From Gammaproteobacteria bacterium (lineage in GTDB: Bacteria > Pseudomonadota > Gammaproteobacteria > Steroidobacterales > GCA-2729495), in assembly GCA_030066665.1 (NCBI GenBank), contig JASJBD010000001.1, forward strand, positions 1 through 64,000: DNA of 64,000 nucleotides. The letters run 5' to 3'. Of the stretch, positions 9,478-21,500 are shown piece after piece (the first letter of the stretch is position 1; each line of letters starts with the position of its first letter). The notes under the pieces are model-generated. The model saw nothing but the letters and a program-made list of their open reading frames with translations, searched no databases and was not told where the DNA came from. Made by a program: the position numbers and the translations under genes.

Positions 9478-9969
9478 ATGGGCCGCTGGCGACCACCCCC
9501 ACCCAAGTCCTCGCCGTATATCACGCCGGCCGGCTATGCGGCCCTGCAGGACGAACTCAAGGGCCTGTGGCCGCGACGCGCCGACGTCGTGCAGGCCCTG
9601 GCCGCGGCGGCTGCCGAAGGCGACCGCTCCGAAAACGCTGAATACATCTACCGCAAAAAGGAACTGGCGGGCATCGACCGGCGGATCCGCTACCTGCAGC
9701 GGCGCCTGCCGGACCTCAAGGTCGTGGCAGAGACACCCAAGCCTGATCGGGTCTTTTTCGGTGCTAGGGTGACGGTGGAAGACGACGCCGGTCAGGCCAG
9801 CGAATATCGCATCGTTGGCGCTGACGAGGCGGATCCTGGCCAGGGAATGATCAGCATCGATGCGCCCTTGGCACAGGCGCTGCTGAAGACAGCTGTTGAT
9901 GACGAGATCGCGCTGCGCCTGGACGACCGCGAGCAGAGTTTCCTGGTCACTGCCATTCGCTACGACTGA
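9478..9969 (+). CDS. greB: Transcription elongation factor GreB
   Basis: YITPAGYAALQDELKGLWPRRADVVQALAAAAAEGDRSENAEYIYRKKELAGIDRRIRYL and VFFGARVTVED match the GreA/GreB coiled coil and C-terminal domain. Confidence 0.85.
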   Translation: MGRWRPPPPKSSPYITPAGYAALQDELKGLWPRRADVVQALAAAAAEGDRSENAEYIYRKKELAGIDRRIRYLQRRLPDLKVVAETPKPDRVFFGARVTVEDDAGQASEYRIVGADEADPGQGMISIDAPLAQALLKTAVDDEIALRLDDREQSFLVTAIRYD

Positions 9970-10020
9970 CACGGCGAACCGGCATGGCCAATTCGGAAAC
10001 ACGCCTGTATACTTATAGTC

Positions 10021-10629
10021 ATGGAAAAGGCGGTCACGCATCCGCGGCGACGCGGCGCAGTGCGCAGCCCGAAAGTCGTCCAGCGGCGGAGTCGCATCTA
10101 TGAGGAACTGCTGGCCGTCGGGGCCGAGCGCTTTGCGAACAAGGGGGTTGGCGAGGTCAGTGTCGGCGAGTTGCTCGAAGCCGTCGGCATCTCCCGGCGC
10201 ACCTTCTACGGTTTTTTCGAAAACAAATACCAGATCGTCGCGGCGCTGCTAAACCCGGTATTCGACGCCGGGACCCTGCGGCTGGACGCGCTCACGCGCG
10301 GACCGGCGAAAGTCGTGTTGCAAGGAGTCGTCGAGATGTACCTGGACCTCTGGCGCGAGCACGGTCCGGCGCTGCAGATCATTGCCACCGTAACCCCCGA
10401 AGCCTTCCCCTACATCGAGGACGGACACCGGCATTTCGGTCGCGCGCTGCGCGCGGCGCTCGCGAAGTGCGAGTCCGCGGATCTGCTGCTGAATGGCAGC
10501 GCCGACGAGAGCTTCCGGGTCATCAGCCGCACGGCCGTGCCACTGTTGAAGATCTATTGCGACCGGCCCGACCTGGCCGAGATCTACACGCGGTCAATGC
10601 TGGGCCTGCTGGCGAAACGCCGTGACTGA
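10021..10629 (+). CDS. TetR-family transcriptional regulator
   Basis: N-terminal HTH: RIYEELLAVGAERFANKGVGEVSVGELLEAVGISRRTFYGFFENK. Confidence 0.85.
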   Translation: MEKAVTHPRRRGAVRSPKVVQRRSRIYEELLAVGAERFANKGVGEVSVGELLEAVGISRRTFYGFFENKYQIVAALLNPVFDAGTLRLDALTRGPAKVVLQGVVEMYLDLWREHGPALQIIATVTPEAFPYIEDGHRHFGRALRAALAKCESADLLLNGSADESFRVISRTAVPLLKIYCDRPDLAEIYTRSMLGLLAKRRD

Positions 10630-11071
10630 AACCGCGCCTCCAGCATCGGACCCGGACGGGCGACCGCCACGCACGCCGGTGGAGCACGTCACTGCCAATT
10701 TGCGTCCGGGCCCGGCAATCCCGGGCGTGCTGGTGTTGCTGATGACCATCATGTTCACGATCGTGACGCGCGGCGGCCCCGACGCGGGTGAAACATCATG
10801 GATGATCCTGTTGGTGCCGGTCGGGATCCTGGCATCTTGCGGCCTCGCAATTGCGGCTGGTTTCTGCTCGTTTTTCCCGCAGCTCGCGTGGATAGCGTTG
10901 GCGACCTGGGCACTGCGGTTCACCGCGGCTGGTGGCCCGCTACCCGCCTACAATCGTTATGTCCTGATCGCCGGTATGGTCGCGGCCGCGGCCATGATCG
11001 GGCTGCAGTTCTGGCGCGTGCGGACAGGCAAATTCGTGCCTACCATCCGTGACCCGGAGGGTCACGAATAG
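10622..11071 (+). CDS. Small multi-TM membrane protein of unknown function
   Basis: 149 aa with about 4 hydrophobic segments; overlaps the TetR gene by 8 nt. Confidence 0.6.
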   Translation: MTETAPPASDPDGRPPRTPVEHVTANLRPGPAIPGVLVLLMTIMFTIVTRGGPDAGETSWMILLVPVGILASCGLAIAAGFCSFFPQLAWIALATWALRFTAAGGPLPAYNRYVLIAGMVAAAAMIGLQFWRVRTGKFVPTIRDPEGHE

Positions 11072-11083
11072 GGCGCGGGGAAT

Positions 11084-11130
11084 GGGGACATTCTTCATTA
11101 TCCGCAAGTCGGATAATGAAGAATGTCCCC
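11084..11130. repeat. Perfect 21-bp inverted repeat with 5-nt loop
   Basis: ggggacattcttcattatccg-caagt-cggataatgaagaatgtcccc between convergent genes; no U-tract on either side. Confidence 0.9.
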
Positions 11131-11135
11131 AAACT

Positions 11136-11501
11136 TTATCGGAGCTGCGACCAGAGATCCTGCACAGCTTCGGGCAACATCGCGTCGGGTTGCGCCCGGC
11201 AGAAATCCAGCATGTGACCGGTCAACGAGTCGAAATTCCAATCCGGACCGTCGACCGGCTGGTCGGCCAGGATTTCGTCGATAGTCTTGCCTGAGCGGGC
11301 ATGCATGTAGCCCTGCGCCCAGGTCAGCGCGGCCTGCTCCATTCCGGCCGGGCCCCAGGGATGGTATTCGACGAACTGTCCGCAGCTGATCGCGCCGAGG
11401 TCAGGCACGCCGGTCATGCCTGGTCGTAATGCCAGCGGCCCGGCAGCCAGCGCCGCGCCGCCGAGCAGTACCCCGAGAAAAAGAATCTTGCGCATTACCA
11501 C
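11136..11501 (-). CDS. Small secreted HdeA/HdeB-like protein
   Basis: Signal peptide; C-x(n)-WAQGYMHARSG...MLDFCRAQPDAMLPEAVQDLW resembles HdeA/HdeB two-Cys helical proteins. Confidence 0.45.
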   Translation of the reverse strand: MVMRKILFLGVLLGGAALAAGPLALRPGMTGVPDLGAISCGQFVEYHPWGPAGMEQAALTWAQGYMHARSGKTIDEILADQPVDGPDWNFDSLTGHMLDFCRAQPDAMLPEAVQDLWSQLR

Positions 11502-12430
11502 TCACCTACTTCGGATGGTTTCTTTGGTGCCTTGTAGATCATCACCGACATGATCGTGAAGGCGATCAGGAACAGCAGCAGTTCGAACCAGTACCGGGTG
11601 GGATACAACCAGATCTCGGTGAGAATGCCCCAGCGCGACGAGATTTCCACGCTGATCCACAGGATATTCGCAGTCGGGATCGCGTAACGCAGCGCCGACG
11701 ATGTGCGGCGGTACTTGATCAGCCGGCTGAAGCAGAAGCCGCCCCAAACGATCGACACGAACACCGTGCCGGCCTCGGCCCAGAACGCCGACTCGCCGAA
11801 GCCGACGAAGGCGGGATCGAATATCAGCAAATTCCAGCCATACATGAACCAGGTGACATAGAACGTCTCCATGAAGGTAATGATGGCGTAGTTGCGGTCG
11901 CGCGCCGTCTTCGTGCGCTCGCCGAGACCCTCGCGCAGGCCCAGCTTGTCCTGGATCCACACGAACATGTTGCAGCGTGTGTCCTTGTCGAAAATGTAGA
12001 ACGCGAGCATGGTCAGCAGCACGCCGATGGTGCCTGCCATGATCAGGTACTCGGGTTCGGTCGTGACCTCGCCGTTTTCGAAGCGCGGCATCATGCCGAA
12101 ATTCTTGCGGCCGTAGTACATGTAGAAGAACTCGACCCAGGCCATCCAGACCACGAGGCCGCCACCGAAACCCATCCAGGTGGCGAAGTTCTCATTGCGC
12201 GATTTGATCCCGTACCACAGCATCACGATGCCGCCGAAGCCGATGAAGATCGACGCGATGTAGGTGTTGTCGTGACCCAGGGCCTCCTCGATCGCCCGCA
12301 TGCCGGCATGGCCAAGCCCCACCGCGAACAGCATGATCAGGGTCGTTATCAGGCCCACGAAGGGCGGACGCCAGAGTTTCGACTTGCCCGGCTGGGCAGC
12401 CTTGGTCTCAGTGGGGGCCGTGCTGGCCAT
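11495..12430 (-). CDS. Polytopic membrane protein of unknown function
   Basis: 311 aa, several strongly hydrophobic segments; overlaps the 11136-11501 gene by 7 nt. Confidence 0.65.
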   Translation of the reverse strand: MASTAPTETKAAQPGKSKLWRPPFVGLITTLIMLFAVGLGHAGMRAIEEALGHDNTYIASIFIGFGGIVMLWYGIKSRNENFATWMGFGGGLVVWMAWVEFFYMYYGRKNFGMMPRFENGEVTTEPEYLIMAGTIGVLLTMLAFYIFDKDTRCNMFVWIQDKLGLREGLGERTKTARDRNYAIITFMETFYVTWFMYGWNLLIFDPAFVGFGESAFWAEAGTVFVSIVWGGFCFSRLIKYRRTSSALRYAIPTANILWISVEISSRWGILTEIWLYPTRYWFELLLFLIAFTIMSVMIYKAPKKPSEVGEW

Positions 12431-12551
12431 GGGATTGGCTCCGTCTTGGTGTTGTCAGCGCAAAAGGATACAGCCCTGTTTAATTAAACACAAGTGTTTC
12501 CTTTTTTAGGGCCTGGCCCGGGGCCGGCCCGGCTGGACCGACCCCCTATCA

Positions 12552-15500
12552 TCAGAACCGCAATGTGAAAAACGCACCTACGGATTGCTCGTCATAGTCG
12601 CTGTTGAAACGCCCGAGGTAGTCGAGGGACAGGCCGATCCGGTCGCTGCTCCAGGCGACCCCGGCACCGAACACGCCGCTCGTTTCGCCGAGCTGGCGCC
12701 CCTCCAGCTGGAGTACCGTGCCGGGCGCACCGGCATAGGAATAGCTGATCCGCGCGTCGTCGATGTCGAAGTCGTAGTTCAGGCCGGCTGACAGGTGCCA
12801 GTCAAGTTCCCCATCGCCGAGCTGGTGACTGCGGCCCAGGGTAGCACCCGTCTCGCCAAACAACGCGTCCGTCGAGCGGGCAGCGACGATCTGGTTCAGG
12901 CTGCCTGCACCCGTCTCGGTGAAGCCTTTCTCATCGAAATGCACGTACTGCAGTGTCGCGTACGGTTCGATGTATACGGCGTCGAACTCAAACAGCATGC
13001 CCGCACCGGCAAACGTGGCCAGCACGTCGCCCTTGTGGGAGCTGCTCGCGATCCGGGACAGGCCACCGACCTCGAGCAACCGGCGGTTGTCGATGTCCTG
13101 GTCGGTGTACGACGCGCCAAACTCAATGTAGTGGCGCGGTGTGAACCAGCTACCGTAGAGGCTGCCGTACCAACCTTCGATATCTCCCTCGGCAAACGCG
13201 TCGAACATGTCAATTTCGGTTTCGGCCTTGCCGACGCTGGCGCCAACGAGCCAACGTTCACCCAACCGGAAGTCATACCCGAGAGCGAATGCGCCGGTGT
13301 CCTGGTCAAAGGCGGTATAGCCATCCACCTCGTCGAACTTGCCCTTGGACATCAGGCCCAGCAGCCACGCCTGGGAGCGCGATTGCGCATTCGGCTTGCG
13401 TGCAGTCGGTCCGGATGCGCTCATGGCTGGCGCTAGTGCCCCGCCGCTGAATTCCCCGGTGTAGGCACGCGGCGCGAGGTGCGGGCCGCTGTTAAAACCG
13501 ACGCTGGCTTCACCGTTGCTGTTCAGCGACAGCCCGACATTGCCGAGACTGGGCGCCGCCCGTCGCGTGCCACGATACAGCCCGCGACTCATGCGCAAAT
13601 GCGACTGCAACAGGCTCGTGGTTTGCTGAATCATGGACGCACTCCCGACCGCGGAAACCTGGTGCGAATCCGGGCTGAGACTCTGGAAGGCCCGGTCGAA
13701 ACCGTCCTGCATGGACTGCATCCGACCCAGCACCTCGGCGAAGTCCCCGGTTGCATTGCGCGCCACACCATTGAGGTTTCGGGCAATCGTGTCCCGCATG
13801 GGATTCGTCGCGACCTTCTCGAACGGCTCTGCCACCGCCTCGAGTCCGAGGCTGTCGGCATCCTGATCGAGCTCAAAGCGCAGCAACGGCGTCGGTTCGG
13901 GCAAGGTCATCGTGGCAAAGGCATCGGTTACCGCGCCCGTCGCCTCGATCAGGTCGTACCGAGTACCGCCGCGCACAAACGTGTCGCCGCGTTTCTCAAC
14001 CTCGATGTCGCCATCCAGCGACGTGTCACCGTTGATGCTCAATTGGCCGAAGCGGCCGTCGGTGTAAACCGCGGTGACATACTCGCCATCTGCGGCAAAT
14101 TCGTAGTCGCTGTCGAGTGCCAGTGTCCCTTCGTCGACCGTGAGATGCCGCATGCTATCCATGCCGGGCAGCTGATACGTGCCAGCGCCGATCTTGCCGG
14201 CACGCTCGAAGCCCGTCGGGCTGCCGGCGAACGCGCCGGCGCCATTGAGCATCAGCGTATCCACACCACCTGCGGCCGCGGGATTGACCAGCGCGGGATT
14301 CGAATGCGTGATGGTCGGAGTACCCGACAACTCCAGCATGTCGTCGCCTTCGCCCAGTGTCACACTGCCGGTGATGTCGGCTTCGTCGCCGAGGTACAGT
14401 GTGTCATCACCGGCACCGAGGTCGATTGCAACCGTATCCGAGCGTTCCCCGTCGATCAGGATCTGCGCCGAGACAACACCATTGTTTCGCAGCGTGTCAT
14501 TGCCGTCGCCAGTCAGGATCCCGGCGGCCTCGACCACGCTGCTGTCGATGCCCTTGGCCTTGGTGAAGTCCACGCAGGCCTGGTTGCTGCAGCCGCTCAA
14601 TAGGTCCTTTGCCAAGACGGTCACTTCGCCTGTGTTCGTGACATCGTCATCGCCAGCGCCGGTTTCGATACCGATAGCCCGGGATGTGACGAACACGTTG
14701 ATGGTTTCGGAATTCTCCTGCCGCACGTCGGCGACGAATTCACCTTTGCGGTTGTCGGTACGCACCAATGGCGCCGCGGTAACAGTAATTTCGCCTTCGT
14801 TGGTAAAGGTGTCGGCACCATCCCCGCTGGTGATCCCCCTGGCGTCTGCGACCAGCGTCGCTTCGGCGGTGCCGATACCGTCGCCACCGCCGCCGCACCA
14901 CCAACCGAAGAACCAGATACAGATGTCGCCGCCCGAGGCCTCGGCGAAGGACTGCGTGGTCGGCTGGGCAAGCACGGTGATATCGCCGTTGTTCCACAGC
15001 ACATTGTCGCCATCACCGAGTTCGAAGCCGGTTGCGGCTGCTGCTCCAAAGGAAAACGCTTTGCCGGTTGCGTCACCGAAGTTATCGCCATCGGCGGCCA
15101 CGGCAAAAACCGCTTCCGCGGTGGCCGTCACGTTCACCAGGCCAGTGTTGGTCACGTCGTCCCTGGCGTCACCGAGCCGCATACCCCAGGCCGTGGCCGT
15201 GGCACGACTATTGCCTGTCGCGTTGCCGGTACCGCCCAGGCCATTACCATTGGCCGCAGCATAGGAAGGGAAGCTGTCGGCTTCCGCAACCGTCACAACC
15301 TGGATCTCGAGCCCTTCGATCCGCATGCCGTCGACGTCGCGGCCGTCGAACGGTTGCCAAGAATACGTGACTACCGGCGGGTCCTCGCTGTCGTCCGTAG
15401 TGACGTTGACTTCGTAATACGTGGCGGCGGCTTCCGCATCTTCGCCTACCAGGCCCGGATCACGCGTGCAGCCGGTCGACTGGCAGGCCACGACCGTGCC

Positions 15501-18500
15501 TTCCGGATAGAGGGCCTGGTTGGCCGGGTCATCCAGGTCGGGCAGATCCTCGACCGCGGCAAACACCTGCCAGCCGGGCGTGATGATGGTTTCGACGCTG
15601 ACTTCGAAAGGCTCGCTGCCGGCAGAATTCGTCGTACTGCAGGCCGTATCCGTGCAGTACAGGATCGTGCCGTCCGGGTACATCGCCTGGTTGTCCGGAT
15701 CGCTGAGGTCCGGCAGGAAGGCCGACGGGGCAGGCGCCGGATCCGTCGTACCATCGTACTGCCAGCTGAACTCGTCCGTCTCGGCCGCAACCACGGCCTC
15801 GTGGTAGTTACCCTTGCGGTTCACGTCCGTGTTGGGCACACACTCGGCCCCACCGCCGGTGCAGTACACGATTGTGCCGAGCGGGTACTTCTCGCTATTG
15901 GGCTGGCCGGTCTCCGGATCATTCTCGTTGAAGTCCGGCAGTTCCAGCACGACCTCCGGGATCAGGTCCGAATCCGGCTCGACTTCCTCGCTGTTCTGGC
16001 CCTGCAGCCGGTAGACCCGGAACGCCGTTTCCAGCGCCTTCGCGGTCCGGGCCGTCGCCTTGACGTCCAGCGTATTCTCGTTGGTGATCGTGCTGGCATC
16101 GTCGCCGTCCACAATGCCGACCGCGGTCGCCTCTGCCGTACTGCGACCGACCGATGTGCTGGTATTACCAATCGAAATGGTCTGTCCGCTGGCGTATCCC
16201 AGCGCATAACCAGTGGCGTCGGCCTCGACCAGCACCAGGCCCGAGTTTGTGAGTTCGTCGTTGCCTTCGCCGGTACTCAGACCCGTCGCCGTGGCTTTGG
16301 CCACGGTGACCGCGCCAGTCTCAGCGTCGCCGACAAACACGCCTGACTCGGCATTGCCGACCGCATCGGCGACCACGGTCACATCGATGTCGATGGCACC
16401 CGTGTTGGTCAGAATGTCGTCGTCGTCACCACCGTCCATGCCGATCGCGCGCGCAGCCGCTTCGGACGTGCCGACCGCCGAGCTGCCACCGATCGATGTT
16501 TCGGATCCACCATCGGACTTGAGATTGGCCGTCACCGACAGGCTGATATCGCCAGCGTTCTCCAGCGTGTCACCGCCGGCATCGCCGGTAATACCGACCA
16601 CTTCGGCATCACCGGTCAACACGGACGCGGCCGTCGAACCGCCGCCGAAGGTATAGGCGATGGATTCGGTACTCACGTCCGCCGTTGCCGTGATGTCGAT
16701 CTGCGCCCCGGTGCGATTCGCAATCTCGTCGTCTCCGGCACCGCCGCGCAGGCCGCTGGCCTTGACGATGCCGCCGGATACCGTGTTGCCGGACGACGTA
16801 CCAAAGGTCGCCTCCGACTCGCCGACAGAGTCCAGCTTCGCCAACGACTCGATCGAGATGTCGCCGGAGTTGTAGATACGGTCATCGCCCTGGCCACCGA
16901 GAATGCCATCCATCTCGCTCGTCGCTGCCAGTGAATTACCGGACTCACCGGTGCCGCCAAAGGTGTAACTGGAGCTATTCAGTGTCAGGGTCGACGTGGC
17001 ATTCAGCGTCAGCTCGGCCGCACTGTCGATCTCGTCGTCCGCGTCGCCACCGTCAATGCCGGCGCCCCGGGTAATCGCGCCGGTTTCCGCATTCACGTCC
17101 GAGGTGCCGAATACCGTGTCGCTGTCGCCCCTGGACACGAGCGTCGATTGCGCCGTAATCGTGATTGCACCGGTTGCCACGATCCGGTCCTCGCCGGCGC
17201 CGCCGCTGACACCGCGGGCAACCGTCTCGGCCGCCAGTGTCGCGCCAGCGTCGCCCGTGCCGGCGAAGGACGTTGTCCCGCCGTTCTGTACCAGGTTCGA
17301 ACGCGCCTCGATTTCCAGGCTGCCGTCTACGACGAATCGGTCGGCGCCTTCATCACCGCTCATGCCGGTTGCCACGGTATCGGCCGCCAGCGTCGCCGCG
17401 GCCTCACCCGTGCCGGCAAACGTGCTCGTCGTGCCATCCTGGTCCAGTGTCGACGTGGCATTCACGACCAGGCGACGCTCGCCTTGCGGTGCGCCGTCAT
17501 GAATACGCTCACACCCGTCGCTAACGCCACTGCCGATATGCAGGCAGTCATCGCCAACCCCCCCGCTCATGCCAACGGCTGCAGTGCTCGCGGTCAGCTC
17601 CGCGCCATCTTCACCCGTGCCGGCGAACGTGTTCGACGTGCCTTCCTGTTCCAGCCTGGACTCAGCCTCCACTTCCAGTGTTCCGCCGGATTGCAGCTTG
17701 TCGTTACCCGTACCGCCGGACAGGCCGCCGCCCGCGGTCACCGCTCCGGACAGGCCGCCGCCCTCCGACGTGCCGAAAGCGGTGCTGGATCCTGCATTCG
17801 TGGTATTCAGCGCCGTCGCCAGTACCCGCAAGTCGCCTTCGTTCGAGATGTCGTCGTCAGCGTTTCCACCATCGACGCCAATCGCATCGGTCGCGGCAAA
17901 AGCCGACGACTGGGCATCGAAGGCGCCGGCGAATCCGGAGGAAGACGAACTCGCCTCCAGCGTCGCCATCCAGCGCGCCTCGCCTTCTCCCGGCCCGACC
18001 TGCAGGTTGCCCTTGTTCAGGATCCTGTCCCCGCCGTCGCCACCATCGATGCCGGCCAACCGCGTTTCGACTTCCGTACCGGCCCGGGCTGTAGCATCAC
18101 CGGCTGCCGACGCGGAGGCGCCTTCGGCCAGGCTTCTCGATTCACCGTTGACGGCGATCGCGCCCTCGTTCGTGATCATATCGTCGCCCGCATCACCCGC
18201 GAGACCCGCCGCATCGATAAGAGTCAGCGTCTTTGCCGAGCCGTCCGCCAGGCCTGCGACGCTCACTGTCACGTTCTGCGCAACGACGTCGGCTTTGGCA
18301 TCGACATCGATCACACCCGATGCCGTGTTCAGTATCGTGTCGTTGCCTTCTCCACCGGAGGCACCGCCGGCAGACGCGTTCGCCACGGAATCCGCCGAAC
18401 CGATGGATGCGCCCACACCGGCCACAGAAATCGACCGGGTCGTGGTAATGGCCGTATTGGTAATTGTTACGGTGTTCGAATTGACCAGCGTGTCGACGCC

Positions 18501-21500
18501 ATCGCCGCCTTCCAGTGCGCTGCCGCCAACCGTCGAAGTCGCACTGGCATCACTGACTGCCGCACCAACCCCGCTGACGGCAAGCGCCTGGCCGCGCGAC
18601 TTTGCCGTCGCCGCCAGGTCGATCTCGCCTTTGTTGTCGACCAGGTCCTGACCTTCGCCACCGCGCAGACCGGATGTCGTTGCGGTCGCATTCGCATCCG
18701 CCTGCGCAATGCCACCACCCACCAGTGCGATGCTGATCGCCCGCGCCCGGGAGTCGGCCGTGACGGCGCCCGGGGCAACCGAACCGTCCCCGGCCGTCTC
18801 CACCGTGGTGATCGTACCGTCGTTGATCACATCATCATTGCCGGCGCCGCCACTCAGCCCGGCTGCGTCGGCAAAGGTCTCGGCATTCGAATTGGCCGCG
18901 GCAATCCCGCGCAGCGAGACCGCGACCGCGGTATCGACCGCCTTCGCCTGCGACTCGACACGGATATCGGCGTCGGCGGCGTTGGTCACAATATCCCTGG
19001 CGTCACCGCCGGCCAGACCAATGGCCTGCGAATCGGCCGTCGTGCCGGCTTCCAGCAATCCGGCAACCGCAATGCCGTCCAGTACCGCTGCGACGCTGAC
19101 ACCTTCACCGTCGGCCAGGCTCTTCGCGTACACGCTGCTCTCGTTGGTCACCGAATCTTCGCCGGCACCACCATCGAGACCGGTCGCGCGTCCGGTCGCT
19201 GTCGACGCGGCCGCCGCGCCGGCCATGCCGGTCAGCGTCGCCGCAGCGGAAACCGACAGGGTGTCCGCGTCGGCTACCGAAGTCACCTCCGCTGTGTTCA
19301 CGAGGCTGTCGATCCCGTCGCCACCCGTGATACCGGCCGCCGTCGCATTCGCCTTGGTGCCGCCATCCCAGACAGAATCGAAGGCGCCGGCGACACCCGC
19401 GCCGGTCACCGACGCGGCAACAGCCGATGCATCGGCATCGGCAATACTCATTATGTCGCTGGCATTGCGGACATCATCGTCCCCGACACCACCGTCGATC
19501 GCACTGGCGTCGGCATTGGCCGTCGATGTCGTCGTCGATGCGGACACGCCGACGCCGGTCAGCGACACGCCGACCGACACCGCATCGGCATCCGCGATCG
19601 CGGTCACTGTGTTCTCGAAGGCCGGCTCCTCAGCCATCGTTGCCGGGCCATTTTCTTCCGCCTCATCTTCCTCTGGCTCCGACACATCGCCCGAGCGAAT
19701 CAGGTCGCTACCCTCACCACCGGAGATACCGCTGGCCCGCGCACTCGCGGTCGTGCCGCCATCCCAGACGCTGTCGGCCGCCACACCGACGCCGACGCCG
19801 GTCACGGTCAGGCTCACCGCCGTCGCGCTTGCGTTCGCCTCGCCTTGCAGGTTGCTGGCATTGCGAATCTCGTCGTTGCCGAGACCGCCATCGATTGCAT
19901 GCCCGTCGGCGTCAGCCGTCGCCGTTGTCGTGGCGATCGATACACCGGCGCCGGTAATCGCCGCCGTGGTCGCGACGGTCGTCGAGTTCGCCGTCGCGTT
20001 GACTGTGTTCGGGATTGCCGGCTCGTCAGCCGTAGGCGCCGGGTTCTCCGGCTCGGCCGGGAATTCACCCGATGTGATCGTGTCGTTGCCGGTGCCGCCG
20101 CTGATTGCCCGCGCATCGGCCCGCGTCACGGTACCGCCATCCCAGACCGCATCCGCACCGCCGGCCACGCCGACGCCGGTCAGCGCCAGGTTAGCCGCCA
20201 CGGCCACCGCATCCGCGCTGGCATCGAGATCGCCGGTGCTGTTGATTCGGTCGGCGTCATCGCCGCCTTCGATCGCGTTCGCCGCGGCATCGCCCGTCGC
20301 CGTGGAGACGGCCGCGGCGACCCCGCCCGTGGTGTAGGCAACCGACAAGGTCGGCGCGACGGTAGTTGCGTTCGTCGTAATCGCCGCGCTGTTATCGATC
20401 TCGTCGACACCGCTGCCGGCATCGATACCGGAACTGCGGGCCACTGCCGTAGTGCCGCCATCCCAGGCATTGTTGCCAGCTACCGCTACACCGTAGGTGG
20501 CGCCTGCGACACTGATCGTGTTCGCGTTGGCAACCGACGTGACGTCGATGGTGTTGCTCGTCTCCGCATCGTCGTCACCGGCGCCGAGGTCGATCGCAGT
20601 CGAGTCCGCGGTCGCGTTTGCGGCCGTGATCGCGCCACCGACACCGCCGGCAGTCACTGACGCGCTGATCCCGGTCGCGGTAGCCACCGAATCGGTCGTC
20701 ACGGCACCGGTACTGGTCACATCATCGTCGCCGGCACCGACCTCGATACTGGTGGCGTCCGCAACGGCGGTCGTGCCGCCATCCCAGACATTGTTCCCGG
20801 CAACCGCGACGCCGAAACCGGCAAAAGACACCGCTGCCGAAGCCGCTATCGCCGTGGAATCGGCAGTCAGGTTCGCATCGCTGGTCACGACATCGTCGTA
20901 CTCGCCTTCACCGGCATCCAGACCGACGGCATCGGCTTCGGCGGTCGACGTCGCGACCGCGCCGGCCACGCCACCGACCGTGACTGCTACCGATGCCGAC
21001 GCGGCTTCCGCCAGCGTGCTCGCACTGACGTCGATGTCTTCGGTCGCACCCGCCGCCGTCTGGATCACGATGTCGTCTGCACCCAGGCCGGTCTCGACGG
21101 CACGCGCGCGTGTAGCGGCGCTGGTGCCACCATCCCAGATCGCGTCCGCAGCAATCGCCACGCCGGCCGGCGTAACCGCAGCGGTCGCGGTATTCGCAAG
21201 GCCCTTGGAAGCGGCGGTGATGTTGCCACTGCTGGTGACACTGTCCTCGTCGTCACCCTGGCTCACATCGATGCCGCTGGCATTGGCCTCGGCCGTCGAC
21301 GTATTGATGGAGCCCGCAACACCGGCCACGGTCACGCTGACCGCGGCGGAAGCCGCGATCGCATCCGCGTCCGCGTTGATCGAACCTTCGTTGTCGACCG
21401 TGTCGCCGCCCGACCCGCCATCGATACCGCGCGCCCGCGCGTCACCAGTCGTGCCGCCGTCCCAGACCGCACCACCGCTGGTGCCGGATACGCCGAATTT

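Noticed and set aside
12431-12551. GC-rich and AT-rich inverted repeats between 11495-12430 and the giant gene as a specific regulatory element
   Set aside because: Short imperfect stems and no convincing U-tract in the needed orientation; could be a terminator or promoter but not supportable by eye.
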